Part shown: positions 51,543 through 64,000 of the stretch, piece by piece
How the letters are laid out: the number at the start of each line of letters is the position of its first letter
Position numbering within the stretch: position 1 is the stretch's first letter
Translations under genes and position numbers: made by a program
Origin: Dioszegia crocea
Lineage: Eukaryota; Basidiomycota; Tremellomycetes; Tremellales; Bulleribasidiaceae
Assembly: GCA_001600615.1 (NCBI GenBank)
Contig: BCKK01000010.1
Coordinates: 757,392 to 821,391, forward strand
Reading direction: 5' to 3'
DNA length: 64,000 nt
The notes under the pieces: generated by a model
Database searches by the model: none
What the model was told of the DNA's origin: nothing
What the model saw: only the letters and a program-made list of their open reading frames with translations

Positions 51543-52133
51543 ATGATCTATCCAGCTGCGATTCTCCTCGCTGTCCTCCCCCTCATCCAAGGTCTACTGA
51601 GTCCCGTTGGCGTCATCGGGCTCGCCGACGACGTGAAGAAGGATCAGTTCCGTACTCGACACGTCAGGATACTCATCAAGGGCGTCAAGCAACCAAAGAA
51701 GAAGAACCCGCCCAAGGGCGAGCCACAGATCGGGTATACAGTCCCTGGTCAGTATGAAACGACAGCTTGGACGCAGGACACGACATTCGAGATCAAGCAG
51801 AAGGATCACAAGGGTAAGAAAGCCATAGATCCACACAAGGAGATTGTACAGTTCGAATTCAAAGCGGGCGAGCAATGGCAATCCGTAAGTCCTTGTTGCT
51901 GGCAGTTGGCTCTGTCTGACGTCGCATAGTGTACTATCCGGATGGATGAGAATCTTCCATGGGCGAATGACGACGCTCAGAATACTGCAACATTCACATT
52001 CCAAGCTGGAGAGGCGTTCGTTTGGCCTTGCGGTGTGGGAAATCAGCCTTGGGTGCAGATGGATTGTCCACCGTCCATGGCCAAGGATGGTACGGTGAAG
52101 GGAGCGGACTGTAGTGGGGCCGGATGGGTCTAG
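51543..52133 (+). CDS. Small secreted protein with four cysteines
   Basis: Two exons, 51543-51884 and 51930-52133, 181 residues. The N-terminus is a signal peptide (MIYPAAILLAVLPLIQG), with cleavage probably after LIQG. The mature part is Lys-rich in its first half (RILIKGVKQPKKKNPPKG) and then polar with aromatic residues. All four cysteines are in the second exon (CTIRMD, WPCGV, MDCPP, ADCSG), enough for two disulfides. I recognise no family. It could be a cell-wall or extracellular protein; calling it an effector would go beyond the sequence. Confidence 0.72.
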
Positions 52134-52450
52134 TCGGTTGTCAATTTCAGTACTGTATGCCAGAGTCAGTCCCCGCAGATGTACAGTAATCTTGTAAGCG
52201 TGAGGCTCGTCGCGCATCATGCTTGATGGCCTGTCATAAAGGCTCAGCGGTTATATAGGCAAGAGACAGAGCCAAATTTTCTAATCCAAACTCAACGTAA
52301 GGAATTCTATTTCGGTTAGCGGAAGCAAACTTTCGCCACGCAGAAACCTCAATTGCAACACACGACCATACCTCGTTTCTCCCTTTCATCTCACATAGCT
52401 ATAAGCTCCAATCTATACCAAACTCTTACCCACTCTATACAGCCTACAAA
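52134..52450. other. Intergenic
   Basis: Promoter and leader of the ERV14 gene; nothing else seen. Confidence 0.4.
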
Positions 52451-53582
52451 ATGGGAGGCGAAGGTGCGTTCTCGCTTTTGATCCGAGCGGACTGGATGAG
52501 TGTGTCAAGAGATATGGGAATTGACAGCTGACCTTTGTGCCCTTCTTGACCCATCGCTACTTCCGCCCTCTCCGAACTTACATCTATATATCAACATACA
52601 ATGATAAATCTATACGTGCTACTTCGACATCATCTGGCCTACGCCTACAGGCTGGTTATTCCTTTTCTCGGTCCTCATGGCCGCGGTGCTATTATTCACC
52701 ATGGTCTTCTTTGTGAGTTGCCTCGGGTTATATCTCTACGGAGGTTTGGTACGATTGGACGGAGTTCTCAGCTATATCTGGAAGCTGTAGGAAATCACAC
52801 GGGCGGGACAATCAGCTACGCATAATGTTGCCCGGACAAATGCTGACTATGCCAGATTATCATGTTCTCTGATCTGGAATGCGGTATGCCCCTTCACTCC
52901 CTTGCAGCTGGGCGTTATTACCTCAGTGCATCTGCTGATATATTCCACAGACTACATCAACCCCATCGACCTATGCAACAAGCTCAACCAAGTAAGTCTG
53001 GCTACGTTGACTATTGTAAAGCTCAATATGGCCGGTCGCTGATGATGACAGTTTGTCCTACCCGAAATGATCGCCCACGCTTTCCTCACTCTGTGCTTCT
53101 TGTTATCTGGACAATGGATTGCGTTCTTATTAAACGCACCATTGGTCGGGTATAACGTCAACAAGTGAGTTGAATATTTTGAAAAGGGGAGGTATTAAGA
53201 GAAGGGCCATGCGCCCAGTGGAAGGGGGAATAATGTGATGAGTGGATCTGGAATGACAAGAGTGGATTTGAGGCGCGGTACCACTGGTCGTGATGTTAAG
53301 GAAGAGGAGCAGGTCTGGTTCGGAAATGGCTTCTCAATCACGTACTCTCATCCTCTATAAATTCATTGCTGACCCCGCAGGATCATGTCCAAAAACCACA
53401 TGTACGACGCGACGGAGATTTTCCGAACGTTATCAGGACACAAGAAGGAGAGCTTCATCAAGCTTGGTTTCTACCTGATTTCATTCTTCTACTACCTGTA
53501 CCGGTGAGTAATTTGACTCAGAGGCGAATGGGAGCTTGTGCTGATGTCAATTAGTATGATCCTGGCTCTTATCTCTGGTTAG
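52451..53582 (+). CDS. ERV14: ER cargo receptor Erv14/cornichon
   Basis: Seven small exons: 52451-52463, 52651-52712, 52856-52883, 52951-52991, 53052-53164, 53381-53503 and 53555-53582; 135 residues, the usual size. The spliced protein starts [19 protein letters not shown], like yeast Erv14, continues [21 protein letters not shown] (the cornichon signature split over three exons), then [32 protein letters not shown], and ends in a third hydrophobic span, [17 protein letters not shown]. Family knowledge: it selects membrane proteins for COPII vesicles leaving the endoplasmic reticulum. With six introns in 400 coding bases it is the most fragmented gene of the window. Reading frames of single exons are too short to be found without splicing. 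Confidence 0.95.
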
Positions 53583-54304
53583 TCTATCTGCTGTGGTATT
53601 GCCTGAGTAAGAGCTGATCCTATCAGCAGACGAGTGATTGGTCTAGACAAGTCCGGTTTAGAAGGAAGTAACGAAGGAGCGGGTCGGGGTGTTGCGGCTG
53701 GAAGACGCTGGAAGAGGCGGTGACAGAGACGAAGCATGTGACCCGAAACTCTTGCAAATAATGACCTCATATATAGAAGTACACGCTGTTGGTCCTTGCA
53801 CATCCGCCCATGTCATCTGTCCTAAAAGTCTGAAGTCTTCGATCTGTAGATCCTGTCCTCATCTCCGCCCATACCTACCGCGTGTCACCATATGAGACAT
53901 CCCCCTCTCCTTAGTGCGGTATATTGCCCACATTCCTCCGCCCGGCAAGCCCCGGTTTACGTTACTTTCTCCCAACTCAGGAACGGCCCCCTCTTTCCCC
54001 CCCTTAGCTTGGGATCTTCCGCCTGTCTTACACATCTATACATTCATCTATCTCCTATCTCGCATCCATCTCCTTCGTCCTGGATACGCAGTATCAGAGA
54101 CTATCGCCTGTCGAGGACCAACCTGCGCAAAGAACAAAACGTGCCCATCGAGAAATTACCTCCGAAGTAAACAATCAAATCGTTGTTGCTCGGCTCAACA
54201 TCCTGCCGCCGGTGATTACTATCAACCGATATTGATCATCACTAGAACCGCATTCATTGCTCTGATCGTCTCGACGTATACGCCAAGTCTGAGGCTCTGC
54301 GAAG
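53583..54304. other. Intergenic, TUP1 promoter
   Basis: C/T-rich leader-like sequence from about 53890. No gene seen. Confidence 0.4.
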
Positions 54305-57300
54305 ATGCAGCCGCCAATTTACAACGTGAGTACGATGTCACGCGTCTTGGTAGGGTTTAAAAGGCGACCTGGTGCCTTCAGTCGTTTGGCACAATTCTAA
54401 TGAGTATTTTTGGGCAGTGGCAGTCTGTCCGCTGGACTATATGAGATGAGCGGGTTGTGCCTGGAGGGCTTGGAAAGCAACAATCGCCCGTGTCAGCCGG
54501 ATTACAATAGCCGAGAGATTGTTGACGCTTCGCGATTTCCCCAATCTCCCTATCTATCCTCCTTTGTCATCCCAGATTCAGTCCTCTGATCGATTACGCG
54601 CAGCCTTAGAACCTTTTGCTGACCCTCCAGCATCATCGCCTGCCGCCAGCAGCAGCGCCGATCCCTTCGGTATTAGCGGGTCCAGGTGCCGGAGGGGGAA
54701 ATACGCGTCTTTTGGAATTACTCGAGGCTGTCAAGACGGAGTTTGAGTCTGCGGGTGCGGAAGGTGGGCAGTGGAGAGTGCAGAGGGATGAATATGAGGG
54801 GAAGAGTGAGTTTTGGGTTTGAAATGGGTTTGGGTATGGGTCGGAGGGTGAAGTCGGTGAGGTGATGAAGGAAGTGAAGGGAGTTGCAGTCGCTCTGATC
54901 ATCCCTTCGGTGCAAGATCCAGACTGCCTGAAGGAAATCTGCTTCTCGCCCAAATATCTATACAGTAATCACCCTGGTCACCTGCTGACACCTCAGTCCA
55001 ACAACAAATCAGCGAACTAGGATTAATCAGACAATCACTCTACGAGCTCGAAACCACACACAACAAGATCCGACAAGAGTAAGCTTTACCCATTATTGCC
55101 AATAACAGATTCTGACATATAGTTACGAAGCGGAGATTGCACGTTTGCGTCGAGAGAATGAAACCTTGCGCGCTAAAGACCCGTCAGCCAGTGAGAATGG
55201 AGCTGCGGCTGGTGGTGGTGGTGCTACGCCCGGCGCAGGTACAGCGAGCGAGAGAGCAACGAGGGATTTGGACTTACCGCCAAAGGGCCCTGCGCCGCAG
55301 TTGCCTATGCCGGAAGGTGTCAGAGAGGGGATGCCGACTGGTTTGCCGGGACCGCCGTTGAATGGTCAGGCTGGAGGTATTGGGGGATTGGGGTTGGAGA
55401 GTGGTGATGGTGAGTTTGGCTTTGCTGGTTAGGCTCGAGCACGAGATCAAATGGGAGAGAAGTCGGACTGGAGGTCGGAGTAAGAAGGATCTTAAATTGA
55501 GGAGTTGAAAGAGGACTCATCTTTGAGAGGAAGTCTGCGGATTTTGCACAGTGGAACTGATTATCGACTGGGAGGAAAGATCATCGGGACATGCCATTCC
55601 GAAACGTGGAGGGCCAAATCACGTCATACCTAGAGTTCTTTGCTGACCCTTTCAGGCCGCTCGCCCTATCCCGGCCAACCACATCCCCACCGCCCCACCT
55701 CCGTCCCCGCCGGTTCTGAGCGTAAGGGCGCAGATCGGGAACGTGACCGAGACCCACGGGACAACCGATCCGAGCATCATCGTCAATCCGAGCATCACAC
55801 ACCTACACTCGGACCGGGACCTGCTATCCGAGACCGCGAGCGTGATTCTCATCGACCATCGTTACCCCCTATGTCAACTACGACTCCTGGTCCTGGAGCC
55901 TCGTCCGGCGTCGGCGCTGGGAATGGCGCTGTGGTCCAGGCTTCACCACCTGTATTACTCTCTGATCTGGATCCTGATAATGTATCCCGAGAATTGAAGA
56001 AGGAGGGATCGGATTGGTTTGCAGTTTGGAGTAGTCAGAGTAAGAAGATTTTGGATGTGGGGTTGGTCCATACGTTGAACCATGAAACGTGAGTTCTTTA
56101 CCCTTGAGATTGGAGCTGATGATAGTGTGGTGTGCTGTGTGAAATTCTCGAATGATGGGAAATTCTTGGCGACGGGTTGTAATCGTACTGCCCAGATATA
56201 CGACGTTAAGACGGGTGGAAAAGTTTGGTAGGTCTTCGACTGCTTTACAGGGGATTTGGGCTGACTTCAAGTGTGTTGCTCGATGACCAAACGACTCGAT
56301 CGGGCGATTTGTACATCCGAAGTATCTGTTTCTCGCCCGATGGCAAGTTTTTGGCTACGGGAGCAGAGGATCGACAAATCAGGGTTAGTCTAAGGCCATC
56401 TTCACGTTTGAGGTTTATCATCTATCTTTCGTCGCTCAGGACAGCACCACCATCCGTTTCTTCTCTACGCCAATCCATTTAGCACTCGCTGACTCTGCAG
56501 ATCTGGGACATCAAGGCCAAGCGCATCCGCCACCTACTCCAAGGCCACATGCAAGAAATCTACTCGTTAGATTTCTCGCGAGACGGCAAGTCACTCGTTT
56601 CGGGCAGTGGCGATAAGTCTGCTCGGATCTGGGATGTCGAAACTGGCCGCTGTATATTCGATCTCAAGATTGAGGACTTTATACATAATGAGCATGGGCC
56701 GATTGATGCGGGTATTACCAGTGTTGCTTGTGAGTTTGGTCCTTGGTCCAAGTAGGGGTCCAGGCTGATGAGATAGTATCGCCCGATGGGAAACTCGTCG
56801 CTGCTGGGAGTTTGGACACTATGGTCCGGGTTTGGAATGTGGCTACTGGTCAGCAGGTTGAGCGTCTCAAGGGGCACAAGGATTCGGTGTACAGGTGAGC
56901 TAGGTGATACAGATTGTACAGATCCGAGCTGACTGTACAGCGTCGCCTTCTCGCCTGATGGCAAATCTCTCGTTTCTGGCTCTCTTGATCGGACTTTGCG
57001 GGTCTGGGACCTGACCCAGACCAAACGGGCAGTCGAGTCTCAGCCATCCGGGAGTAAAGATGTCGAGAAGGGGTTGGGAACGTGTCAGAGTACTTTGAAC
57101 GGACACAAGGTCAGTCTTAGCTATTCGCACGTAAGGATTTCGCTGACAGATCAGGACTACGTCCTCTCCGTTGCCATCTCGCCTGATGGACAATGGGTCG
57201 TTTCCGGCTCAAAAGACCGCTCGATCCAATTCTGGAATATCGCCACTGGTCAAGCTCAGTTCATGCTCCAGGGCCACAAGAACTCGGTGATTAGTATAGA

Positions 57301-57382
57301 CCTGGCGCGGAGTGGGAATTACCTGGCGAGTGGGAGTGGGGATTGTATGGCGAGGATATGGAGGTATGATGCTTCGGCCTAG
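54305..57382 (+). CDS. TUP1: Transcriptional co-repressor Tup1
   Basis: Eleven exons: 54305-54325, 54631-54805, 54997-55078, 55123-55409, 55656-56088, 56126-56227, 56272-56383, 56501-56729, 56777-56894, 56941-57109 and 57155-57382; 644 residues. The N-terminal tetramerisation helix is clear: [23 protein letters not shown], then [20 protein letters not shown] and [18 protein letters not shown] Gly/Pro/Arg/His-rich linker follows, then [14 protein letters not shown] and seven WD40 repeats ([117 protein letters not shown]). Family knowledge: with Ssn6 it represses many genes in the nucleus. The first intron (305 nt) is the longest in the gene and follows a seven-codon exon. Confidence 0.96.
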
Positions 57383-58180
57383 GTCTGGGTGCGGGTGGGG
57401 GGGTGTATGAAGTGGGACATGTGGGGATTTTTATGGGTAGATAAAGCGCTTAGAACAATGCACGATGAATACTGTTGAGGCTTTGTCGGGGTGTGGTAGG
57501 AATCAGTCTGCCCTATCATAGGATCCAGACAGGGATACCCCTCTCAAACCTTGACTGAGCGGGTCAGGCACGGTTCAAAGAACGCTCGTGCCTCTTTCCA
57601 TTCCTCATCCACTTCACCCCTCCCATCCCATTCAATACATACATCCACATCTATTCACATTTCCGGGGCCTGGTTCCTGTCCCCCTTTCCCCCTTTCCCC
57701 CACTCGCGCAGAGTGCTTCCGCAGCGTCTACTACACACTCTCTCTTGGCTTTAACCCATCAGAGGCGGCATCAACAACATCTCCGAACTCGGACATCCCT
57801 CCTTTGGCGCGTGTACATACATGTCGAGCTCAAGCATAAGTGTTGACCTGGTATTGTGAGTCTCTGGTATATGCACTGCCGAAGAGCCAGTGGAGTATTA
57901 AGCTGCACCTTATCTCAATCGCATCTGAATTTGAGCTGAAGTAAACACAGCTTCTCATTTCTTCCAGATCCACTCCTGCGTACTATCCTTCGGTCCCACA
58001 ATTACCTTTCGCTCAGCTCCCTCTAGTAGTATCTGTGCTACCTCAACTCTTCTTCATCACTACATCACACAATACACCTTGCAATAATTCCCCTCCCCAG
58101 CAACGAGCTCGACCTCATTGGATCCGGTCGCGCCGTCTATCCTTTCGCAAGGCGTGCGACTTGAGCGGTAGCTGCTCGAC
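57383..58180. other. Intergenic, CDC25 promoter and leader
   Basis: C/T-rich tracts near 57590-57720 and 57960-58110. CTCCCCAG at about 58099 could be an acceptor of an intron in the leader. No gene seen. Confidence 0.4.
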
Positions 58181-61100
58181 ATGGCGGACAACAACCAGGC
58201 GGATGATAACATCGCCGGACCATCCAGTGGTGTACGTCAAGTCCCGGTAGCTCCCAGTCGACTCAGCGCTGAGGGCGACGCGTCTCGTTCTGAGAGTCCG
58301 AGCGATGCCATCTCTCGTTCTCTAGAGCGGATGCACGCCCTAGCTGTCTCTGATCCAGCTGCTCAGTCACACGCTACTGGGAATGAGGGCTCGGACGACG
58401 GAAGCTACTCCGAAGAGCATGTCTCTGCTGGCGAAGGGGCCGGGAGCGAGGTGCAAGGGCAATTCCTCGTTCGTGCCCTGTTTGATTTCGAGGCGTCCAA
58501 TGTATCCGCTCTGTCATTCAAGGCGGGTGATGTGATTGATGTGGTCACGATGCTGGATTCTGGATGGTGGGACGGGATGTTAGGCAATGCTCGAGGGTGG
58601 TTTCCGAGCAATTATGTGGTGGTGCTGGATCAGGATGTGCAGGATGAACTGGAAAGGCGGCGATTTGGCGTTGTTGCGGATGATGAGGTCAAGGGTGATG
58701 GTGTAGCCGAGGAAGAGGTTGCGGTGCGAAGCGCTCTGAATAGAAGGACAATTTTGGCTGAGGAGGCTCTAGGGATAGACGATGCTTTAGGAGGGGATTG
58801 GGGAGGGGAGGATGACGATCTGGAAGCGCTGGCTAGAAGTATGGGTGTAGGGGCGGAGGGTCGGGAGGAGGAGCCAAGGGAAGGCGGCGATGAGTTCATG
58901 CTTGCGGCGAGACGCCAAAGGGCACGGGCGGATACGATCGACTCGACCTCATCCTTTTCCCCAATTAAGAAGGCCGGACCCTCACATCAGCGCCAACTCA
59001 GCGATCCTCGGACCTATGTCGACACTGCGCGGGATACTGGGCGGGAATCTCGGGCAGCAGCGATTGATGAGGAGGAGGAAGAGGAGGAGTTCGGAGTAGG
59101 GCTTTTGCGTGGTGCAGAGTCCAGGCGGAGAGAAAGAGAGGGTACGGCAGGGACAATCAGAGGGACTGAAGCTGGTTATGCGACCCCTTTGGCTGGTCGT
59201 AGAGTCCAGGGCCAGGAGACACCGAGACCTGCAGTGCGCAGAGATAGTGCCGAGGCGAGTGCTGGGAGTGGGAGTGGGGAAGGGGACGATGATGCCTGGA
59301 TACCAAGTCTCACCCCGGATGGACAGGTGAGTTGGAAATCTCTTCATTTAGGTCCAATAGCTGATTGGTCAGGTATACTACCATAATACCCACACTGGCG
59401 AAGATTCTTGGGATCTACCCGTCCCTGCACCAGATGAAGACGACATGTACGAGGACGAATCTACCGACTATTTCCCTATTCCCGCCTCTCGTCCTGCATC
59501 CTCCAACTATGACGCATCCACCCCAGATCCAGGCGGGGGCGGATTCCGAGCACCACCCAAAACGAATAAAGATATCCCCCATCCTTGGATCAGCCGACTA
59601 AGCGATGATGGCCTACAATGGTTCTACGTCAATCGCCTTACGGGACAAGAATCTTTCGATTTCCCAACTGTTGAAGTCGTCCGGAGGGAGAGTGACGCGA
59701 TGGGTATGTCGGAAGAGACGGCTGGGGATAGGGCAGGCAATGTTCCTCCTCCTGCATCGAGATCTGCTGCAGCTGCCGAGGCTCTCATACGGAAGAAGGC
59801 GTCTGCCGAGGCTAGGGCAAAGTCTTTGGCGGATTGGGAACGGCGCTCCAGACACACCCTTGAGATCGCTCTTCGGCCTGCTGAGCGTTCATCACTCGGA
59901 ATCATGCTCGAAATCATCAACGATACTCTACGCGAGGTATTCGAAGCTGCCGTAGCTGGTTCAGCCGCCGAGGAGGAGATGTCCCGCGCGTCAGATCTCA
60001 ACTCTGAGACGGGTCGAATTGCCGCTCTTGCGCGTGAAGACTCGGCAGTCGAAATGCTAAGATCATCCCACCGTGATCTCCTTTCTGCCATTAGCGATCT
60101 TCTTCGGGCATACGGATACGTCGGACCTCTCGATCGACTCGAGGACATGCCACGGCCGGCATGGACGGGCGATATGACGCTTATTGGGAGCATTGGGGTG
60201 TTTTCGGCGAACGTCCATGCGGCACTTCGGTCGAAGCGGGTGGCAGAGAGTGGGTTGTCGGTATGGCAGGAAGTCATGCGGAGTGGGAGTAAACTCAGGG
60301 ATGTCATTACGGACTTCCCTGATGTTGCTACGGACGGAGCGGTGACTGCTCGGCCACTTTGGGGCTGGATGGGTGTTGAAGGGCCAATAGGGGGTTTGCA
60401 TGGGGGTAGATGGGGATTTGGAGTAGAGGGAAACGGGCGGAAAGGGTTGGATGGGGATTTGGTAGCTGCTGCAGAGCAGATCAAGGAGGAGTTTGATGCT
60501 GCTCTCAAGGCACCTGTGTCGGAAGCGGGCGGCCTAGGGATGCTGCGGATAGCAGAGAGGTTCAAGGCGTCTGTCGAGGGAGTAGATCTGGCTGGGTGTA
60601 TCGATGTGGATGGACAGGCGGACGATGGGGCTGTGGAGGAGAATGACGTCTCGAGGAAATATGACGATTTGGTCCGGCAAGCTCGATCAGGTCTGGCAGA
60701 TCTCGATAGGGCCGTCCGCAATATCGACCTACACTCGTCCGCTTACTACCTCGCCCTTACCCACGGATCCCTCACTCCCTCTACAGACGCCACTGCCGCT
60801 CTCACCTCCCTCGGCGCCGCATTAGCTACTTCGGCTCGGAGCCTATCCAACCTGCTCATTGTCGCTTCGGAGCAGAAGGGCATGATAAAATCTACAAGCG
60901 CCAAGGGGCGGATCGGATTTAGGTCACCTCGGTATAATCAGCTCGTGATCGAGATGGGCAACACTCGACATCGTCCGCCGTCAATCGTCTCGACCCACTC
61001 GAGACGATCTAGGGCTTCCGGATCTTCAGCCATTGAGGCTAAACGGAGTAAAGCTCGTGGGTTGGAGGATGATTTCCAAGAATCGGAAGAGCGGTTGGAG

Positions 61101-63728
61101 TTGTCAACTCAGGGCGGCCATGATCTGGGTCAGGGGTCAGGGAGGCGGCAGGGCCAATTACAGAGTCAACAGCGGGCAGATAGGGATTCGGGAGGTGCAA
61201 GTCGGAATACCGAATCGCCCATTTCGGCCAGTGGGAGTCAAGGTTCATTAGCCCGTGTTGCTGCTGGACCTAGTGGGTCTGGACATCGGCCTCAACCGTC
61301 TGCGGGCAGTAGCACGACTAGCGTGGCGTATCAGCGGACGGAGAGTGATGCGGGGAGTGGAAAGGGAGGGAATCGGGCGAGTACGATGATGCTGGGCTTC
61401 TTTGGACGGGGTAATAAGTCCAACGATAATGAAAGTGATGGTGAGTTTTGATCTAGGTTCTCCTGAGCGGGGGCTGATCCGCAGCACGCGCAAAGGACAG
61501 AGGAGAGAAACCTGAGAAATCCAAGATCATGAAGGAGCGGGGTAATCGAAAACTCGCCAAACTGCTCGGAGAGGATGCAGCACGAGCGGCCTCAAAAATC
61601 ATCACGCCTCCTCCTGGTTCTGCATCCTTCGGCCACCAACAACAACAACCACTCCTTCAACGTCAAATATCCCAATCGCAGAGTCCGAACTTGTATGATG
61701 GCCGAACTCCACTCTCGGGTTCATTCGCCTCTATCCCTCCGTCACAGCATGCTGAGACTCCTTGGTACCTGGCCGAAGATTATGGGCCGGAGGATATTGT
61801 TTTTGACGACAAGGGCGGTGTGAAGGCTGGCACTCTCAAGGCGCTTGTGGCTAGGTTGACGCCTCATGAATCTGCCGGTGAGTTTTCGGGTCTTGCTTGA
61901 TTGGAGAGGCGGTGCTGATTATCCAGACACGTCCTTCTTCCAAGCCTTCATGCTTACCTTTCGATCATTTACCAGTGGTGATCGGCTCTTCGATCTCTTA
62001 TCTGATCGACATCATATCCAGCCGCCAGAAGGGATGGATGAGATGCAGGAGGCGGACTGGGTTAAGCTCAAGCAGACCCCTATCAGGCTGAGGTGAACTT
62101 TTTGCCTTTCACTTTCAAATCCTGTGGACGTTTGCTAATCGATACAGAGTCACAAACGTCATTCGTGCCTGGTTAGATGTCCATTTTATGGTCGATCAGG
62201 ATATGGAGATGCTGGATAAATTCGAAAGGTTCGCCAAGGAGAGTATGGTGGATACGACTGGCGAGATGTTGGGGATGCTATCAAAGACACTCCTTAGCCT
62301 TATCGCTCGTAGAGTAAGTGATCCCTTTGGAACCCGGACATTCGCTGATTCATCAGCGCCGCGGTGAAGATCCCAGCCAGCGCCGGATTTTATCTGGCGG
62401 CTCACTCTCCCCTCCCGCCCCACTCTTACCCCGAATCTCAGGCCGTCAACTCCAACTTACCGATATACCCCCGCTTGAATTCGCACGTCAACTCACCATT
62501 ATTGAATTCAATAATTTCCAAAAGATTCGACCCGTCGAATGTCTGCATAAACTCTGGACGGCGGAGGATGAGACTAAGGCGAGGAATGTGAGGCTGGTTA
62601 TTCATACGGCGAATAAACTGGCGGCTTGGATTGGGCTGTTGGTTTTGCAGCCTAAGGATGCCAAGAGTCGGGCATCTTTGATGAAGTATTTTATACAATG
62701 TGCTACGGTGAGTTTGCTAAGCGGGTGCTAGGTCGGGCGGGAGACGTGGGGTATTGTGGCATTCGGGAATATTGCTGATTTACAGGAACTTCGCAATATC
62801 AACAACTTCTCTTCCATGGCCGGTATCATTGCTGGGCTTAACGCTGCGCCCGTCGACCGACTCAAGCGGACAAAAGAGCAGTTGTCGTCTAAATCGACTC
62901 AGATGAAGGAGGATTTAGACCGGACGATGGATTCGAGCAAAAACTTTGCCAATTACAAAGATATGCTGAAGACTATCAATCCACCTTGTGTTCCTTTCCT
63001 CGGTAAGTCATTTCTGCTTCTACACCTTACAGCGGCTAACTCTCAGGCTTTTACCTCTCTGCCCTGACCTTTATCGAAGATGGGAATAAGGACATTATGA
63101 AACGTACCACCCCAAATTCAGGAATGCCTAATTCCGCCTCGTCCTCCTCCCTATCCTCAGGCCTTTCTCCCGGCTTCAGCATCAATCGCTCCCCCATCCA
63201 ACCCCTTACCGCATCTACCACTGCCACACCTTCATCCGCCATAACCACCACCACTTCAACCGCCACTCCTGATCCGAACGCCCCACCCAAAGAACCCCTT
63301 ATCAACTTTTTCAAACGGAGCCTTTCGGCTGAAATCCTGCGTGATATCCAGCAGTATCAATCTCAGCCATATAACCTTGCTAAGTGTCGGCCGGTGTATG
63401 AGTTCTTGGTTCATGGGCTGGAGAAGGTGGAGACTGGCGGAGCGGGGAATGATCTATACGAGCGGAGTCTGTTGTTGGAGCCGAGGGAGAGAGAGGAGGA
63501 AAGAATGTAAGTTTCATCTCTCTTTCCACCACTTCGTCTACCTTCTTTCAATTCCTTCTTTGTTCTTCAGACATGGCGCGCGTTGTGAGGGCATTTGGTT
63601 GACGTCATTTTCAGCCGAGGCAAGCGCTGATCGCTGTTTAGACAGAGAATGCTACATGACTCGGTGAGCTTTTTTGGCCGGACCATCTTTCCATGGACGA
63701 TCAGCTGACGACGTAGGGCTTCATCTAG
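58181..63728 (+). CDS. CDC25: Ras guanine-nucleotide exchange factor with SH3 and WW domains
   Basis: Activates Ras, feeding the cAMP pathway in fungi. Ten exons: 58181-59326, 59373-61440, 61485-61877, 61927-62092, 62148-62313, 62357-62707, 62786-63002, 63047-63506, 63642-63663 and 63717-63728; 1666 residues. SH3 at about 97-149 (RALFDFEASN, GWWDGMLGNARGWFPSNYV). WW1 at about 373-401 (WIPSLTPDGQVYYHNTHTGEDSWDLP is split by an intron). WW2 at about 452-480 (HPWISRL, QWFYVNRLTGQESFDFP) has Phe in place of the second Trp. A helical region follows, then the RasGEF N-module (SFFQAFMLTFRSFTSGD) and the catalytic domain (DIPPLEFARQLTIIEFNNF, ELRNINNFSSMAGIIAGL, PCVPFLGFYLSALTFIEDGN). The two last exons add IQRMLHDSGFI. 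A Ser/Thr-rich insert interrupts the catalytic domain near 63110-63290. Confidence 0.94.
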
Positions 63729-64000
63729 TACTGCTTTGCTCTAGTCATTACTATTCAACCCGCATCGACTTCGCGCATGAACCTGCTATAATACATATTG
63801 ACTTCTCGCTATAATTGTTGGGTATTTTGGGCTATAGTATAGGCTTGACTTGATGAATATACTTTGGGATGTGGCCTCGCTGTTCATGCCCTCTGCGAGG
63901 CTTACTTGGAATGAGCAGGTACTCAAAGTGCAATATGCCGCAATGATGCTCCGAGAAGGGGCCGCATATATGCATCGCATCAAGCTTACACGTGAGTCGT

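Noticed and set aside
59624..60721. 365-residue frame antisense to the Ras exchange factor
   Set aside because: It mirrors well-supported coding sequence, is Ser/Arg/Pro-rich and starts no recognisable protein.
63786..63983. 65-residue minus-strand frame at the right edge
   Set aside because: Short, no motif; the window ends before any wider gene could be judged.

Overview
The window reads as a compact, intron-rich basidiomycete yeast-type genome, most likely a tremellomycete (Cryptococcus/Kwoniella/Tremella relatives). The taxonomic placement is inference. What is visible: almost every gene is cut by short introns, often 45-90 nt, with GTGAGT/GTAAGT donors and a CTGAC or CTGAT branch site just before a CAG/TAG acceptor. 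Intergenic gaps are mostly 0.2-1 kb, and the recognisable proteins are of fungal type. I see no transposon, tRNA, rRNA or CRISPR array.

Layout. 1-12 kb: five genes of which all but the gaps lie on the minus strand: an unrecognised proline/serine-rich protein with an in-frame TAG (981-3758), a D-2-hydroxyacid dehydrogenase (4449-5869) whose upstream region carries five copies of one heptamer, a cytochrome b561-domain membrane protein (6258-7325), and a TOG/CLASP-type protein with a very long disordered tail (7601-11767). 12-22 kb: the lariat debranching enzyme DBR1 on plus, a large multi-pass membrane protein on minus, and an SRPK-family SR-protein kinase on plus. 24-30 kb: a long protein with ASH/MSP-like beta-sandwich repeats, whose last intron joins it in frame to a riboflavin-pathway-type deaminase, followed by a decayed copy of a deaminase exon. 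31-35 kb: a CT microsatellite and two unrecognised proteins. 34.6-37.9 kb: DUG2 (WD40 plus M20 peptidase, glutathione breakdown). 38-48.5 kb: a short-chain dehydrogenase, then two paralogous medium-chain dehydrogenases flanking the meiotic MutS homologue MSH5. 49-54 kb: a possible tiny Cys-rich protein, an ALY/REF-like RRM protein, a small secreted Cys protein and the ER cargo receptor ERV14. 54-64 kb: the co-repressor TUP1 and a CDC25-type Ras exchange factor with SH3 and WW domains.

Functionally this is mainly core cell biology: RNA processing (DBR1, SRPK, RRM protein), signalling and repression (CDC25, TUP1), secretion (ERV14), meiosis (MSH5), redox and small-molecule metabolism (four oxidoreductases, DUG2, deaminase). 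The genes do not form one pathway. The points most worth following are the ASH-deaminase join, the heptamer cluster upstream of the hydroxyacid dehydrogenase, the decayed deaminase duplicate, the in-frame TAG in the first gene, and the dehydrogenase pair around MSH5. Exon boundaries were read by eye from splice signals; where I give protein lengths, the summed exons keep frame.
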